Assembly: GCA_022605955.1 (NCBI GenBank)
Contig: JAKCOZ010000008.1
Location: forward strand, 9,922,001 to 9,986,000
Source: Rallus limicola
Lineage: Eukaryota; Chordata; Aves; Gruiformes; Rallidae
DNA length: 64,000 nucleotides
Direction of reading: 5' to 3'
Shown: piece by piece, positions 14,406-28,964 of the stretch
Numbering within the stretch: position 1 is the first letter of the stretch
Layout: the number at the start of each line of letters is the position of its first letter
Position numbers and translations under genes: made by a program
Notes under the pieces: generated by a model
What the model was told of the DNA's origin: nothing
Database searches by the model: none
What the model saw: the letters and a program-made list of their open reading frames with translations, nothing else

Positions 14406-16649
14406 TCATTTATGCAATTCCATAGGCAAATATTACAGAAATGTGTGTGTCTTAATTTGCTCAGAATTAAAATAAGCTTTGTTAATGAGCTCTTTCGGTC
14501 TATCATGAAGCAGCAAAGACTTGTGAGCCTCTGAATTGCCACAGAACAGGAATGAAAAATAGGTGTGCTTTTTTCCTCATTACTTAACTAACCTAATTCT
14601 GATTTCATGTTTAACTGCTTTTATATGTTTGAGTGACTGGGATTTTGCTCTTTCCCCATGCATTTGAGCCAGAAGAGCAATCCCTCAGTTTTGATCTAAT
14701 AACGATGTGGGAGACAGCGGCCACTTGACTTCCTGTAATTTCTTGACCCACCACCTATTGAACAGAGAAGTAACACAGAATTGATACAGATGACTTGGCT
14801 ATAAGATCTCAATATATAGGATGTCAGCATCAGCCTGAAATATCCTGCCTGGAGAGCGCCAGACGTGAGCACTGCCAACCCTGACATCACCTGCCTAGGG
14901 AGGCTGCGCTGTATCAGTTATTCTGGCAGGTGGTTCCCTGGAACAAAGAGGAATTGAATATCCCAAAGAATTTTACTCAGCTGTGTAAAACATTATTAAA
15001 AAGAACTTTCGAATAAGGTTTGTGTCTTACTTGCTTTCTGGCTGTGTAATGACAGGACCTCAGGCATTGCTGGCTGGTTTCGTAGGTGCAGGAGGCATAG
15101 ATGCCGGCGTGGTGGTGAGGCTCCACTCCTGCATTTTTAAGAGGGCATTTCCTGAAGGAAGACCTGCACAAACTGCAGAATCACAGCAGCTTAAACTGTG
15201 GTTGTGTGGACAAATCCATTTTAATCCAGCAGTATCTGCAGAGAGATGCTGGGTAGGACTGCAAATTGTCGAGGACCTTGGCCTGTGGTGTGGTGGCCAA
15301 TTTCACATTGCTGCCCTCAGGGACACGCCGCTGTGTCTGCCCAGACAGACTTGTTGGCACCATGATTCCACCTCCAGCTCTCTGCAGAGAGTAATCAACT
15401 TGACTCTGGGGGCTTGGATTTTTTCTCTTGTGTTTCAAAGATTGAGCGCATGGCCTGGTTTTGGATACAAAATAGTCCCCTGTAGAAAATTCAGTTAACG
15501 TGAGGACATGGCTTGCTACCCTCTGTGTTGAATTCTTTTCTCATGGTTTTCTGGGAATTTTCCTGTATGGGGGATCTGTGTCAGTAAAGCTATGATAATG
15601 CAGAAGTCATCTTGTGCTGACTTGCCTGGGTTTGGCGGCTGACCTGTACTGATGTCCATGCTGTCCCAGCCTGGCTGCTTTCCTTTCCAGATATAGCTAG
15701 ATGAGAGCTGGCCCTCTTTTGTCTACACTGCCTGGAAGCAATGCTGCAGTGGCATTGCAATCCTCAGTAGTGATAGTGCCTATTTTGGGTGTAAAATGAT
15801 GCTTAAAACAATCAAAAAGGCATCTTTCACAAAAGGAGGGGAAAAGGAAAGAACAGAGAAAGGAATTATCAGGAACACACCCAGGCCAGTTGCATGCAGT
15901 TTTTCACCGTTCTTGGAAGTAAATAACAAATCTTCCTTTCCTCTGCAATTCTAAGCTGCTGAATTGCTCTGGGATCTCTGATTCACCAGAATATCCTCTC
16001 TTCCACTGAAATCAGACTCCTAATGTTGCTTGTACACTTCCTGCAGTTGAGAAAATCCTCAGTCATTTTTACATTTCATCTACTGTCTTTACTCCATTGA
16101 ACAGGAATAATGGAAAGAAGATAGAGTGATAAAGAAAAACACCAATGGGAAGTAGAATGAAAACTGATTGATGAGACATAATGTACTTAAGCAACAGATG
16201 TTAAGCACCGTTAACTGATTGTCTTATTATATTCTTCCAAAGGCTCATCTCCCCCGACCCTCACAGGCCGAGCGATCTGGGTGTGTGTATGGCAAGTCAA
16301 TGCAAAGCAGAAGCAAAACATTTGTGCATAGACTTAAAAGGAGCTTTTCAGTCAGGCAGTGGTGGTACAAATGCCAGCCCGATCTGATCTATTAGTGCAG
16401 TTGAGTCTAACCTCTCTAGCTTTTTAAACATGGAAAAACAACAGCTCTAAGTGGCTGTGAGGTTTCAATTACATTTGCACCCCAGAGGGACGCAGCGGTG
16501 ACCCGGTGCTGATGGATTTATGAGTATGTTATCTGACAGGAAGGCGGGTTTAAAACCGATTGCTGCAACATGTGCTTTGTTATTGCACTAAACAACTTTC
16601 CTTGGCTTGAACATCTCTATCTTTCTCCTCTTGGCAGGTTCAGGTAGCC

Positions 16650-17170
16650 CAGGGGATTCCTACAATTGATATGAAGATTATTTTCCATAGATGTAAAAGA
16701 AATCAACATAAAAACAAAAGTAATTTTAGAAATGAAAAACACCAACTTTTGAATCACCAGCATGATGAGAAGCCTTTTACTTCCAATGTTTTTTTAAAGG
16801 CTGAAGAGATTATTTTCCCTAGTCTGAGCAAGAGTGATTTTAAATATAAAAGGGCAAGTTAGGAGACTTGTCTTTTTTGAAGACTTTAATATTTAAATCC
16901 TTAGAATAAACATGCTTCATTGATACATTGTCTTGCCCACATTATATCATACAAAAGCTTGGCTTACTCAACTGGAAGCCACAGAAGATTATTCTTGAAA
17001 GTTATGAATTACTTTCCTTATTCCTCTGGAGCCTTTTGTTCTCTTTGGGGCTCATCATTATCAAGTGAAAAATTAAATATTGATGGGAAATAATGAAAAC
17101 ATTTTAAATGGGCTGAAAAATATACAATCGTCATGAGTATGAAAGTGTTCAAATTAAATAGTTCTTTTTC
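16650..17170. promoter_or_regulatory. Candidate conserved non-coding element (AT-rich)
   Basis: A long AT-rich stretch lacks recognised repeats and contains AATTAAATATTGATGGG and ATGAGTATGAAAGTGT-like segments. The call is inferred from base composition and absence of repeats only. Confidence 0.25.
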
Positions 17171-20100
17171 AGCATTCTGTACTATGTCACAAACCTACAT
17201 GTGTACATTCAGCTCAAAACAACTGTCCTATGCAATGGTTTTAGTTTTACAGATGTATTCACTATCTGCCTATGTGCGAAGACTACTAAGCAGCTTTTAA
17301 TTAACTTATGTCAAATGTTGCATAGTGGTACATCAACACAAAGAACAAATCTCCATTCAACTCAGATCAATACACGTGCATAATTCATCACACCTGTACA
17401 GAAATACCCCGAGAAGACACCTTAGCTCTGACCCATGAGGCTCTGGAGACAGCAGATGTCTATTTTAATAATTATTACAGCAACAGGGATGAACAGGAAT
17501 ATACCCTCAGATGGCTTTGCACACAGTAGCACTTCATGGTGCCTATGTCATCTATCTACTTGCATTACATTGTATAAGTTCTCTTTTGCAGAGTTAGGAG
17601 CTAAACCAAGTGTTCCCACCTTATTAGCTCCAAAATTAACGTCCTCTTTGATCTTGTAATAGCTTGATGGAAGTGAATGACATGGACCTCAGCTTTGGAT
17701 TCATCTGAAGGTGTCTGTTTCTTCATAAAACTCTAGTTTTACCTTTTCAACTCCTCAGATCCTGTCTACCAGCAGTGCTGATGTGTAGCTACATGATAGG
17801 AGTTTGGATGTATTCAGAAACATTATGGCCCAGATATTCTTGGGCAAGTTGTGTAGCTACAGTCCGTTCTGCTGTGCCTAAGTTGCTAATGATACATGTA
17901 GTATGTGTTTTGAAGATGGTGTATCTGCATCTGGCACAGGGATTCCAGGTGAGCAGATCCTCACTTGAGCTGATAAGACTGCAAAACATGATTGAGCTGT
18001 CCAGAGGAAGGTGGCATTGAAAGTCTATATGCTATTATGTTTGCATTCCAGTAAGAGCTACACTTTGGGAAGAAAAAAGCCCCACTAGAATTCACCGTAT
18101 AATGTTTTTGAAAGCTCTCCTCCTGTTTCATCTTGGCCATTCACTTTTTCCTCCGGTTGAGGAAAAGTAATTGAGTCTTACAGTCTTCAGCTGGTTCAGG
18201 TATCTCTGAATACCACCAGCAAAGTTCTTGCAGTGGCCTGGGTGCCAGTACTTACACGTGAAGATCTGTGCGCAGAGCGAAGTATCTGATGCCTGGAGTA
18301 AGTGTCTAAAGAGGCCCATGGGTGGGTATTTTCTGGTAAGAGCTCACCCAGAGTGCTGCAGCAAGAGAAAGCAGACTGCCATGACAGACAATTACGTGGA
18401 TATGGCCTCTGAGTTGCACAGAAAGTAGTTGGACATATGCAACAACTTTCAAGCATAGCAAAATTTTCCTCTTAGCAGTCTGTGCATGGATCAGTCAGGA
18501 ACATGACGTCTGCTTTAATAACTTTTCCTTATTCCTGTTGCTGTTCAAGTGGTCACTGAGGTACAAGGACAAGAAGATTTAAATGTGTGAGTGGCCAATA
18601 ACAAGCACCTTCTGCAAAACCCACTAACTTGATAGAGCTCTGCAGTAGCAGCATTTCCAGTCCATTTTCTGTAGCTGATCCCTGCTGCCAGCCCTACTAT
18701 ATAACACAAACCAGCTTGGGACAAACAGGAGTGTGTAACTTATCCATCCCTTCACCTCTGGCTGCATAAATCAATGGACTATTTACCTGATGAGGCAGAG
18801 AATATCAAGTTAGGGATTTTCACTTCACAGTGTGGTTCCTATTTGGAACTTGTGTGACCTCCCTGTGACTGCCAGGTTAGTGGCAATAACACATTTTACT
18901 CAGAATATTTGGCAAGGAGGGATTTTATTTTGTGCTTTTCCTGTCTGACAGATGGTTTTTGGTTGAAGCAGGGGTAGAAATTCCCCACAGTAGTTGCAGG
19001 GAGACTTGGCCACATCCACTGGCATTAATTATAATAATTGTCCTTCGTAATTAGCTGCGCGCCAGAGCTGGAGGCACAACGTCACGTCTCTGCTGACTCT
19101 GTCTGATTGTTGGGTCCTTTTGCAGATTGCTCTCCCACAACTGGGAAACAGATTGTTTGGGCTGGAATTAGAGAGTTGTAGGTAGGCAGCAGCTGCTCTC
19201 CAGCTTTTTTTATATGCTAGTTGGATGTGTGAGATCAAATTGGTTTTGTTCATTTAACAGTTTGTTCAATGGAGGAGGAAGAACAACATGAGCCCCTGTA
19301 ACTGGTAACACTCTGTTCTGATAGAGGCTCTGCTTTGAGTGACACTTAAGTGTATTTATGATTCTGTAAATGATGGATTCCTGTTCCCCTGGAAATGTAG
19401 GAAACAACCCTACATGTACCTACTTCTGGCAGAGAAACCCTTACTCATTGCATGTCATACCAGCCTGTGCATGTAGCTTTTGGTTTGACCTGAACTTGGT
19501 GTAAGCATCTACTCAGTAAATACAGCACTACTGAAATTACACAGGATTTTCTGCCTTGTAATTTAAACCCAGAAGTGCCCTTACTGTCAAGACCCTCATA
19601 TTTAACATGTACAAAAAGGAGGCCTTTCATCTGAGCCTCACTGATGGCAAAGAACCAAGGCTTACACACTTTCTGGGTTAGCACACAGGTAGTCTAAAGC
19701 TTAGCAACTTCTCCTAAAAGGATTTCATGCCAGTGGGAACAGGGGACTTACTTGTGGGGTACCTCCAATACAGGAGCAATAGCCTCTGCTAGCAACTGTG
19801 AATAGTGCAGATGGGTAACTGCAATAACCTCCTAAGCTATCACCAGTCATGCAGTTAGCAAGCTGAGGGTGCTGGGGCTTGCACTGCTTGCTTTTCCTCT
19901 TACATTTAGTCCTGCCTATCACATTCAGTCAATCATATCAAGCTACCAAGGGCAGAACTCACTGTTGGTCCTACATCAGCAGAACTGTCACGCCCTCCAC
20001 AGCGTATAGCTCATGTGATCACATCTGCAGTGATGCTCTGAATCCTCACAGCTTGTTTCACCCTGAAATTTCAAATCATTTCACAAACCTAAGGAATTAA

Positions 20101-20254
20101 GGAATTCCTATAAGGTTGGGAGGCAACGTACATACCGTGTTATCAAAAAGCATGTTAGTGTTCAGTCATGTTAGAAGAACCACACAGACGTGCTGAGATC
20201 CAAATGCAGAGTTCTGGCTGGTCAGTTTTGCCCCTAAAGGTCAGGCCCACACCA

Positions 20255-20312
20255 GATGAATGCACCAGTGTGAATGATGTGAATGCACCATCTGAATGCA
20301 CTGGTGTGAATG
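20255..20312 (+). repeat. Degenerate short tandem repeat (TGAATGCAC motif)
   Basis: TGAATGCACCAGTGTGAATG, GTGAATGCACC and CTGAATGCACTGGTGTGAAT follow one another, giving three copies of TGAATGCAC with variable spacing. Confidence 0.75.
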
Positions 20313-21890
20313 GTACACTTCTGCTCTTGTCAGTCGACTTGGGCTGAGTTGCAAGTGTGTGGATCTGGCTCCTGCAATGTGGTGTGCAAGCTGGTGTTTG
20401 GTGTGCAGGGTACAGCATCAACGCAATACTGAAATGAAATCCAATTTGTGTCAAAGCAATCTTGACAAGGTAGATACTGCAGTGATGCTGCAATGAGTGA
20501 ACAGGTAACCAACCATGGCGAGCCGCAAGATGGATGTTTTCCAGAGACACTCCTATGCAGCATGTTTTGAAGCCTCCATGATACAATGATTAACTTCTCA
20601 AAGCAAAACAAAGATACTCCACTTTATCTGGACAAGAACTGTAAGGTGGCTGCTGCCAAACCTGAACTGTGGAAAAAAAATGTCTGTGCTGAGTGTGCTC
20701 AGCTAGGTCTTTAGAAATGGCTATAAAATAACTTTTTTTTCTTCTTGGCCTCATGTCAAGCCAAGGCTGACACCAGGGATGAATCTGACTCTTTTCCCTG
20801 TTCAGTCTGGGGATGTGGGAGCAGAACTGCACAGATTACTGTGGCGCCTAAACCAAAACTTTCAGAGAAGGCGAGGAAATCTGCATTTCCCTCCTGCATC
20901 AAGTGCATCAAATGACTTCAACTCATGATATTGCATTACAGTATTAAAGCTAAACTCCAAGGGAGCAGGTGGCCCCGTGATGTTATTTCACCTCCCAAGT
21001 CTGTTGGCAAATCTGTCATCTTAACATCAAGTGAGAATAAATTTTGGTGACTGTAGTCTAGGGGTGTTTCAAAAGCAGGGAGTTACTAATGGTAGTGCTG
21101 GATAGTGTTAAACGTTTGCTTTCTACAAAGGCATTGACTGTGGTTTGGACTTGTCATTGTAGAGAGGAAGAAGAGACAGTATTTTCTCTGAAGACATTCA
21201 ATTCCCAAACCTTTTAAAAGTTTGTGAGAGTTGGGATTGTCTTTTCTCTCAACTGTAGGGAAAGTGTCTGTGTCCAAGCTTCGAGGATTATTTCTGCAGG
21301 CATGTCTGGAGGAGAAGGCATGGATCAGAGCAGGAAATCCTTTCTTGTTGCCTGTCTGCATTATGCATAGTTTAAATCAGCTCCAAATTGAAAAGAGAAA
21401 TTTAAATAGAAAGAAAACCCATATCCAGTGTTCTCAGTATTCAAGAAAAAAAAAAAATAGGGAAAGAATCTGCATCTCAATCTCATCGTTCTGTTAAAGG
21501 AGATGTACTGAATTTGCAGAATGGCTGCAGCAAGTTGTGAATAATGTATGAAATGGAAAAATTGCTTCCCTGTGCACAGAGAGAATGCAGACAGCTGTGT
21601 GCTATGCTGGTTACACAGACACACCGGCATCGCTGGGGACCCGGGAAGAAGAATGGAGCAAATCCAGAGTTCCCGAGTTTTCCCTCCTGCTCTGACACAA
21701 GTCCTTAAGAAAGTTTGGAATTAGTTTTATTGCTTATAATGAATTTTTGTTCTTTTTCTCTTCTTTTCTTCTCTTTTGGCAACTGGCCTGTTAAGGGGAG
21801 GGAGAGGGAATGAGAAATATGCATAAAGAAGCCCAGCACAGAAATGTGTCTATATATGTTATAGGCAGTGTTTGGGTTTTTAAAGCTCAT

Positions 21891-21907
21891 CTTTTTTTTT
21901 TTTTTTT
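21891..21907 (+). repeat. Poly-T tract
   Basis: An uninterrupted T run with no recognisable retroposon body attached on either side. Confidence 0.8.
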
Positions 21908-24414
21908 CCCCAATGTTGTTTATTTACTGCTGCTGAAAGATGTGGATCAGTAGACTTGGCAGAAGTCAATGTCTTCTGGTGCTTTGGTTTTGTAAACCAA
22001 ACCTTGTTTTCTGTTGCCTCTGTATTCACCCCCTACCTCAAGTAGTTAATCTACTTTGATATAACAAGTCAGAATCTCCTCAAATATAGGGTTTGTGATT
22101 CAGTGCATTACAGGTCAGACCTTCAATTTTCTTTTTTTTTTTCCATTCTGACAGCATTCTGGCCAGAAAAGGAGACTGTGCCCAGTTATGTGGTTTCTTT
22201 ATAGTGGTGTTAAGTGAGGTTTAGGGCCAGCAGGACACCAGCCTTTTTCAGCAGGTTGTCTGAACCCTGGCCTTTGAAAGAGAAGGGGAACAAACGCAAG
22301 ACCACTTCTTACTTAGATTTCACTTAAATGAAATAAGCTTTTAAAAAATGCAAATAAGCTTTAAATCCTACACTCTGAATTTAAACAGATGAGTGAGTAG
22401 TGAAGCACAATTTGAAGAGCTGTCCCTCATTGCCAAGAGAACCTTTTGTCAGATATGGAGAAGAAAACACAGACAATTAGTCATTTTTATGCTTTCAAAG
22501 TGTTGGTTTGATGGTGCCAAACTTTTTCTGACAGATCTTGTCTACGTCAGTTATCAGCCACTCCAGTTTATGAGGTTTCTAGGGCAACTACGTCTTCATG
22601 GTGAACCACCCTGTGTATTCTCAGGATTCATAGAAGGCTGCCCTTAGAAGCTCCTTTTCCTTTAGCACACATAGGTTTCAGTAACTCAATTTCTAAAATC
22701 ACAAGAGCAAACTAGTATTGTTATTAATGAGCACAGGGGACTGAGTTCTTGTCTTGTATTTTTGCAAGGCTGATGCTTAGGAAAGCTTCAGCTTTCTCGG
22801 CTGTCAGGTGTCTTCATAGGTGAGGGGTCTCAGCCAAGAATATTACTTGTAATTATCATTAACTTTGTTGAAAGTAACATTAACTTCACTGCTCTGGAAA
22901 AATGTAGTTGTCTCAGCCTTAGAGCTGGGCTTCTCACCTGAGGAACAGGAGAGGTGAAGAGAAAGGCAGTGGAAAGAGCGAGCTCTGGGCTGGGGCTGCA
23001 AAGAGAGGGATTTTCTGCAGACTGTCTGTAACACTGCTTCTATCAAAAACTCAGCTGATCTCAGAAGACTGATATGAGATTATCTGTACTGATAGAACCT
23101 GGTCTTTAAAAGAGAGGAACTGGTTTCCTGGCTAAGTCTGAAGTCCAGGGGGTGGTGTTCAATGGGACGCCATGGTTGCAGAATGCTTGCTCAAATAGGT
23201 TCATTCTTCGCATAAGAAAAAACATTAACCATGTTACCTGGAAGAAATTAATAATCTAACTAGTCTGAAATTCCACATTCTGGGTGATACATGTTACAAT
23301 AATTAAGTATGTTTGGCTCCCAAGTCTGGTCTCTGGTCTTAGAACACTTTCCTGTGAAATATGAACATTTTATGATTCCATGTAAGATGGATGGTGATAA
23401 AGAGACGTAAGGAAGCTGCCTCACAGCCAGATGCAGTCAAGACAAGAGGCATGGAGTTACTCTGATGTATTCACAGAGACGTTCCCTTGTGTATTAATTT
23501 TGTGTTCTAGTGGTGTCTGAAAGTTCTTTGACAATACTTTTAGGCTGGGTACTGTGTATTTGAAAGCATCTAGCATGTTGGTGGCAGCTATTTAGGAAGC
23601 AGCATTCCTCATTGCCCATCGGTATCATTCCTCATGCCATATATAGCATTGATTGTTCAGGTCTGTGCCTGGTTTCTGGGCCCATCAGCTACTCAAGGAC
23701 AAATGGGTACCATGCTTTTCACTAGACCTTCTCTATGAGGAGGTAGAGGGACAAGGAAATGCAGAGTTAGCTGTTGAAAATAAGTGATAAAGTTACTTGT
23801 AATGCTTACACTTCCAGCTGGAGCCTGTTTGCTAACACCATCCACCCCAGCCGCTAATGCTTCCTGCTTCCCTGATGAGTGTCCATTTTCTACTGCTGGC
23901 TTGGTGTAAGAATATCATGAATAGGATTTTTTATTTATTAGCTGTGTTAATGTGGCACATAGTGGCTGCATTACGCTGGGCACAGTACAAACACATTTAT
24001 TGAGACTTGTGTGAAAATTACTAATGAGAAAAGATGGCTGGCCAAAGCTCTAGGCGTTCTGACACCTCTGAATAAAACAATGACATCCCAATAGTGTTTA
24101 AAGTGATGATTCCAGCAGAAACCCAGCCAGCTGCTTCCAGAAACTCCTACAGCATACCATTAGCCTTCTCTAAATAGTCTATAAAATAGAAGACTTGACA
24201 AATCCTAGGAGATGGTCTTTACCCTGAAGTGTTTACAGTCCAGAGCCTCCATCCTTCAGAGAAGTGTCTACTTATGTGATGTCGTCCAATGAGAAGATGT
24301 TGTTACTTGTCATCTTTAAAGTTATGTGCATCTCTGGATAGTCAAGACAGAAAGCGAAGGGAGGAGAAAAGAAAACTCTTATTTGCTTGAAAAGGAAGAA
24401 AAGATGGAGATATA

Positions 24415-24515
24415 AAAGCTGTAAGGACTTGCCCAGGGCCATGTAGAGAGTCAGTGGCAGAGCCCAGAATAGAAGCCAGATGTTACGGGTCTGTGACAAT
24501 ACGCCTTAGCAAGAA
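24415..24515 (+). repeat. MIR-like amniote SINE remnant
   Basis: The stretch contains GGACTTGCCCAGGGCCATGT, GTCAGTGGCAGAGCCCAGAA and TAGAAGCCAGATG. These follow the MIR core order (ACTTGCCCAAGGTCAC, AGTGGCAGAGC, GAACCCAG) as recalled from amniote genomes. Confidence 0.8.
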
Positions 24516-27279
24516 TTTAACAGGAAGATGTTTTCCTTCAAAGTCTGTTTTCATCTCCCTTTTGAATTATCTTTTGGTTGTCTTTTTATTTTTTTGAAGG
24601 CTATCTAAAGAATGGCACAGGGAGTTTCAAACAAAAATGATACACTGAGGAATCTGAGCTTTGAGACATTTGCTTGGGTTCTGATTTACCATGAGCCAGG
24701 AGAGCTGCTCTGATCCTAATTCTTAGGCAGGAACCTCAAAGATTGCAAAAGTCTATAAATATTTGCTTTATTTGCAGTGAAGAGTACAGGAAGTTCTGAG
24801 TTAGCCTAATTTAGGCTTCAATATAGGCTATTTATGTACTACCTCCCGGGACCACCTCTGATTACTGAAAGAGTGACCTTATTGGAAGCCAACAAGTAGG
24901 TCTGCAGTTAATTATAAAGGGTTCAGAGCGCGCTGCGGAACCCTAACAAAGGTATTTTTGTGGATGATGTTACATGTTTTTTATTTAGCAGCTCAAATCA
25001 GGAGAGCTAAACCAGATGGCATACTTGTTACTGCTCTCTGAGAACACCTATAGAAAGACACTGATAATAATGGAGAGAGGCCAAGCCTAATAGGTCAGGA
25101 GTAATGGCAAAGACCAGGTTGTCTGGGCTCACTAATAACCATCTGAAAGCAATACTGGACTGGTCAGTGAGGTCAAGAACAGGTGATGCCATATGGAGGG
25201 GCAGAAGGAGGGTTTTGTTTGTCTTCTGCATTTGGAAGAGGTGGTTTAAACATCGATGCCTCTTTTTTTAACTTTATGATGATGGCAGTGACTTAATCTA
25301 ATCTAAATGTGGCCTTTGGAGAAAATCTGCTCTAGGACTTTTCCAAAATAATTTCCTGAAGAAAGAAGAATCTCTCTGAGCAAAGTTCAGAGTAATGTCT
25401 GAAGAGAGAAATGTAGAAAGCTGACTTATGGGGCAGCGAGTTTATACACGGGATGATGCTCCTCTGGGGCGTTATAGAAAATTATTATACCAGATTTTGT
25501 TCATCAAGGCAAAGTAAGCTAAAGCAGATACAAGGCAAAGCCCTTAGGAGGGGGAGGAATGTATTCAATTTAGTGAGGCAACTGTGATAGTAATTAAAGC
25601 CCAGATGGAAACCTTTGAATGTGTCTGGCATCTGTGTATCCGCTGTGTTTTTTCTGTTAACTTGACATTATAAAAGAAGCACCCAAAGTATAAAGAGATG
25701 GTGTTTGAAATTTCATCAGTCAAGTGCTGTCCCAAATTTGATTTATTGTAAACAATTTTCAAAAATTGCTTTGGGTGTATATGATACAGGCAGGGAGTTT
25801 TCTCAAGTGGTAATTCACAAAGAGAGAAATTGTACATTATTTCTAGATTTGTCTTCGCTGAAGTGCAGTCAGGATTAATCACGCTATTTCCCAGCTCTGA
25901 GTGTGAACCTCTTGTACTTCGGACATATGGATAGAATTTTATTCTGCTGTTATATATTCTCTCTGAAGCTGAGTGCTACGCTGTTTACTTTATGAGCAGA
26001 TATACTGCAAGCTTTCAGTAAAAACCCTTATACAGGAAAAAATGAATGTAAAAATCAAGGATTAAAAAGGGAAACGCCATCCTACTTTTTCGCTCTTAAT
26101 ACGCAAGCCAAGAACAAAGGATGGTATTGTATGGATACACTCTTAAAGGGTTAGAAATATGTAGAGAGTGATTTGCTGTTACGGCTGAACGGAGGGCTGG
26201 GGTAGCTGTAACTGCTGGGCTGTTGCATACACCGGGAGCCTCAAGTGTCTCCTGCCTTGTATTTGAGTCATTACTTTATCTGGAGCAGACAGACTGCTTC
26301 CAGTCCCAAATCCTCCAGCATATGCACTACTTAATGTCTAGTACAGTCATGTATGTTGTGCTAAGATTTACTACTACCACTCGAGTAACTGGAGAATTGT
26401 AGCCCCCGCTCACTTTTTTCCTCTTTTGATAAGCTGGGTTTAGGGTGCTGGCATCACAGACCGGCCTTTCGGTTCAGAGCAAGGGGGAAGCGAGAGCTGT
26501 TTGGAGCAAATCACATGATAAAGAAAGAGGAGAGAGGGGACATATTCCTCTTCTGGTGTGTCACATGATTGCTTCCCCCATACCACCTGTAAACTCATAT
26601 TTAGGGGCTTGTGAAGAAGTCTTTTCCTCCTTAGACAGACTAGTTTATTTATTTTGTGACGTTAGAGTTGCAAGCAAAGCTGTAGTTAAGCATGTGTAAT
26701 TAGCGGCAATATTAATGGCCTTCAACTAACTTTAATACTAACTCCAGGCAGTGGTGTTTTCCCCAAGTTTTCATTACCTTTGCGTGATGACAGTTTACAT
26801 CCTTTGTACTAAATCCATGTTGCCAAAATCCAATCTGTCTGCTGATTTTCACTTTAAAAAGTATCTCTGTGTGAGCACTGTTCCCCCACATGTGCTGTCA
26901 GTCTTCATTATCTTTTTTTTTTTTCACTGACAGTCATGATTCATGAATTTGAGACAGATTAAATTAAGTTTCAGATCCTTTTTTTTTTTTTTAATCTTCA
27001 TTTTACCTCCACATTTAATATTAGAGGGAATAACAAGCATACATGGCTACAGAAGGTGTTTTTAACGTAAGTCAGGTTGCCATCTATAACCTTGGCAGTG
27101 GAGTCGCAGCATTCGTGGGCTCTGTGATCAATCCTCCAGAAAGGGATAAGAGACTTGCAAGTCGATAAAAGACTTGAGTGTAGTGCAGAAGAGGAGCCTA
27201 TTCCCCATCACCTTTTCAATCAGCTTTTCACTTGTCATCCTGTGACTTTGCTTAAAGGCAGACTAATTGTAATTAAAGA

Positions 27280-27640
27280 AAAAAAAAAAAAACCTTTTTT
27301 GTTCCCTAAAACCAACATCCTGTAAAGTTTATAAGAGCACTGGTTATATTTATGGCTCTTATAATTCCAAAGGGGGGCTGCGGTGCTTTTGTCTGCAGTT
27401 TCATTGCCGCCACGGGACCGAGGTCTGAATCTTGCATCAGTGTACGTAAGAAGAGACTTGGGAGATTTATAATGGGAAAACGCTGACAGCTCTGTAATTT
27501 ATTGCACGGCTAACGGGCAGCACTGTAGTTCCTGGCAGCTCCAAACCCTTGTTCCCCGGGATAGTTTGTTTCTAATCCAGTGCTTTTGCTGGATCTCCCC
27601 CTCCCCACTCTCTGGTTGAATGGACCCGGGCTGGTGAATA
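27280..27640. promoter_or_regulatory. Candidate enhancer or conserved non-coding element
   Basis: A repeat-poor block follows a poly-A tract. It combines AT-rich motifs (GTTTATAAGAGC, GCTCTTATAATTCC, GATTTATAATGGG, GTAATTTATTGCACGG) with a locally CpG-bearing segment (TTGCCGCCACGGGACCGAGG). The mixture resembles a developmental enhancer more than neutral intron. No ORF or splice structure explains it. Confidence 0.35.
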
Positions 27641-28940
27641 TCTGTATTGCTGCATTTTCCCTTGGTATTTTAACAGCCTTTCACTTATAGGGCTTCCTAT
27701 TGTTGAAATTTGTAAGAGATTTCAGGAACTTCACAGCAGAAAGGCTTTTTCATATAAGTTGCCTTTTTTCTTGTTGTTCCCTCGCCAGCCTGGAGTATCT
27801 TACATATTCATTGTCACACCGGATACTCCAGCAGCAGCTTTACATTTGCGAGCCCTCGTACTTTCCTGCGTCCAAAAAATGAGTAGACATGGAACAATAC
27901 CTACTTTTTAACTTATTTGAGGAGAATGCTGTGAATCTACATAATGGTCTCACACAGAAAGTGCTTTATCTTCACGAGTTAGTGAGTCAGTTTAGGGGTA
28001 TTCTATTGGCAAAAGCTTTCAGAGAAATTATGCATGGTAAATTAATGAAGGCCGTCTGAGGTATTATTGTGTGTGAATGCACATGCCATTAGAATCAATG
28101 GCTGGCTGAAAAAAGTTAACGGTCATTAAGGACTGTTAAAAAGGCCAGTGGACACAGATTTACTCTCTCGCAGGGCTCTGGTTGGGTTAGGTGAAGACAG
28201 AGATTGCTATTTGCCTCCAGGCCATAGGACAGCCCAGGCTTTGTGCTTTCCTGTCCCCATTTCTCTTGGCTGCTGTCCCTGGCAGATTTACAAGAGCCTG
28301 CAAGAATCATCTTCGGAGCAGGTAAAGACCTTTGAGTCACTTTTCCTTATTTACAAGTGATTGGTAATGGAAGGACCAAGTGGGTGAGCCTGAAAGGTCT
28401 TAAAACCTCTGGCCAAATTCTTAGGGGTGTGAAATGGAGCTCTTTAATGAAGAGGTTGTAAAAGGGAGGGTACCGTTTGGATTTAGATGGTGCCAGCCTA
28501 TCTGATGGTGTGTCATTAAAATATTGCTCATCCGAGTAGTGAGGTATCACCTCCAATTTACATTCAGATACCAAGCAAATAAACGGAGCAATGCGACAGA
28601 TCTCACCATTAGCCAATGGTATGGGAAATGGAGCGCTGAACGCCAGTGGAAGATTAGGGACCCGTGTATCATTACTGACAACTCAGCTGTGAATTTTTCA
28701 TACACAAAATATAAGTGATGCAAGCTATTTCCTAGGCGTCTCTGTTCCCCTGGGATGTGTCCTTTCCCTGGAGCACTATAGATATTTTTTTCACATTGTA
28801 TTTTGAATGCAGCAATTCTGACTGAAATAAAATGCATGGAGAAAATTAATGATTTGATATTCTCTTGCTGCTGCCAAAAGAAATATAAAAGGGTCTTTGA
28901 TCTGGGGGCTTTAAAAAAGTGAGCTGGACCAGTTACTGAT

Positions 28941-28964
28941 ACTTACTTACTGACCTAAGTAAGT
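28941..28964. repeat. 8-bp-stem inverted repeat
   Basis: ACTTACTT and AAGTAAGT are separated by eight bases. The pairing does not extend usefully beyond this. Confidence 0.75.

Noticed and set aside
15022..15498. 158-codon plus-strand open frame
   Set aside because: The translation looks random and no splice or conservation signature is visible.
28941..28964. microRNA precursor
   Set aside because: The stem is only 8 bp; a precursor needs a stem of roughly 25 bp or more.
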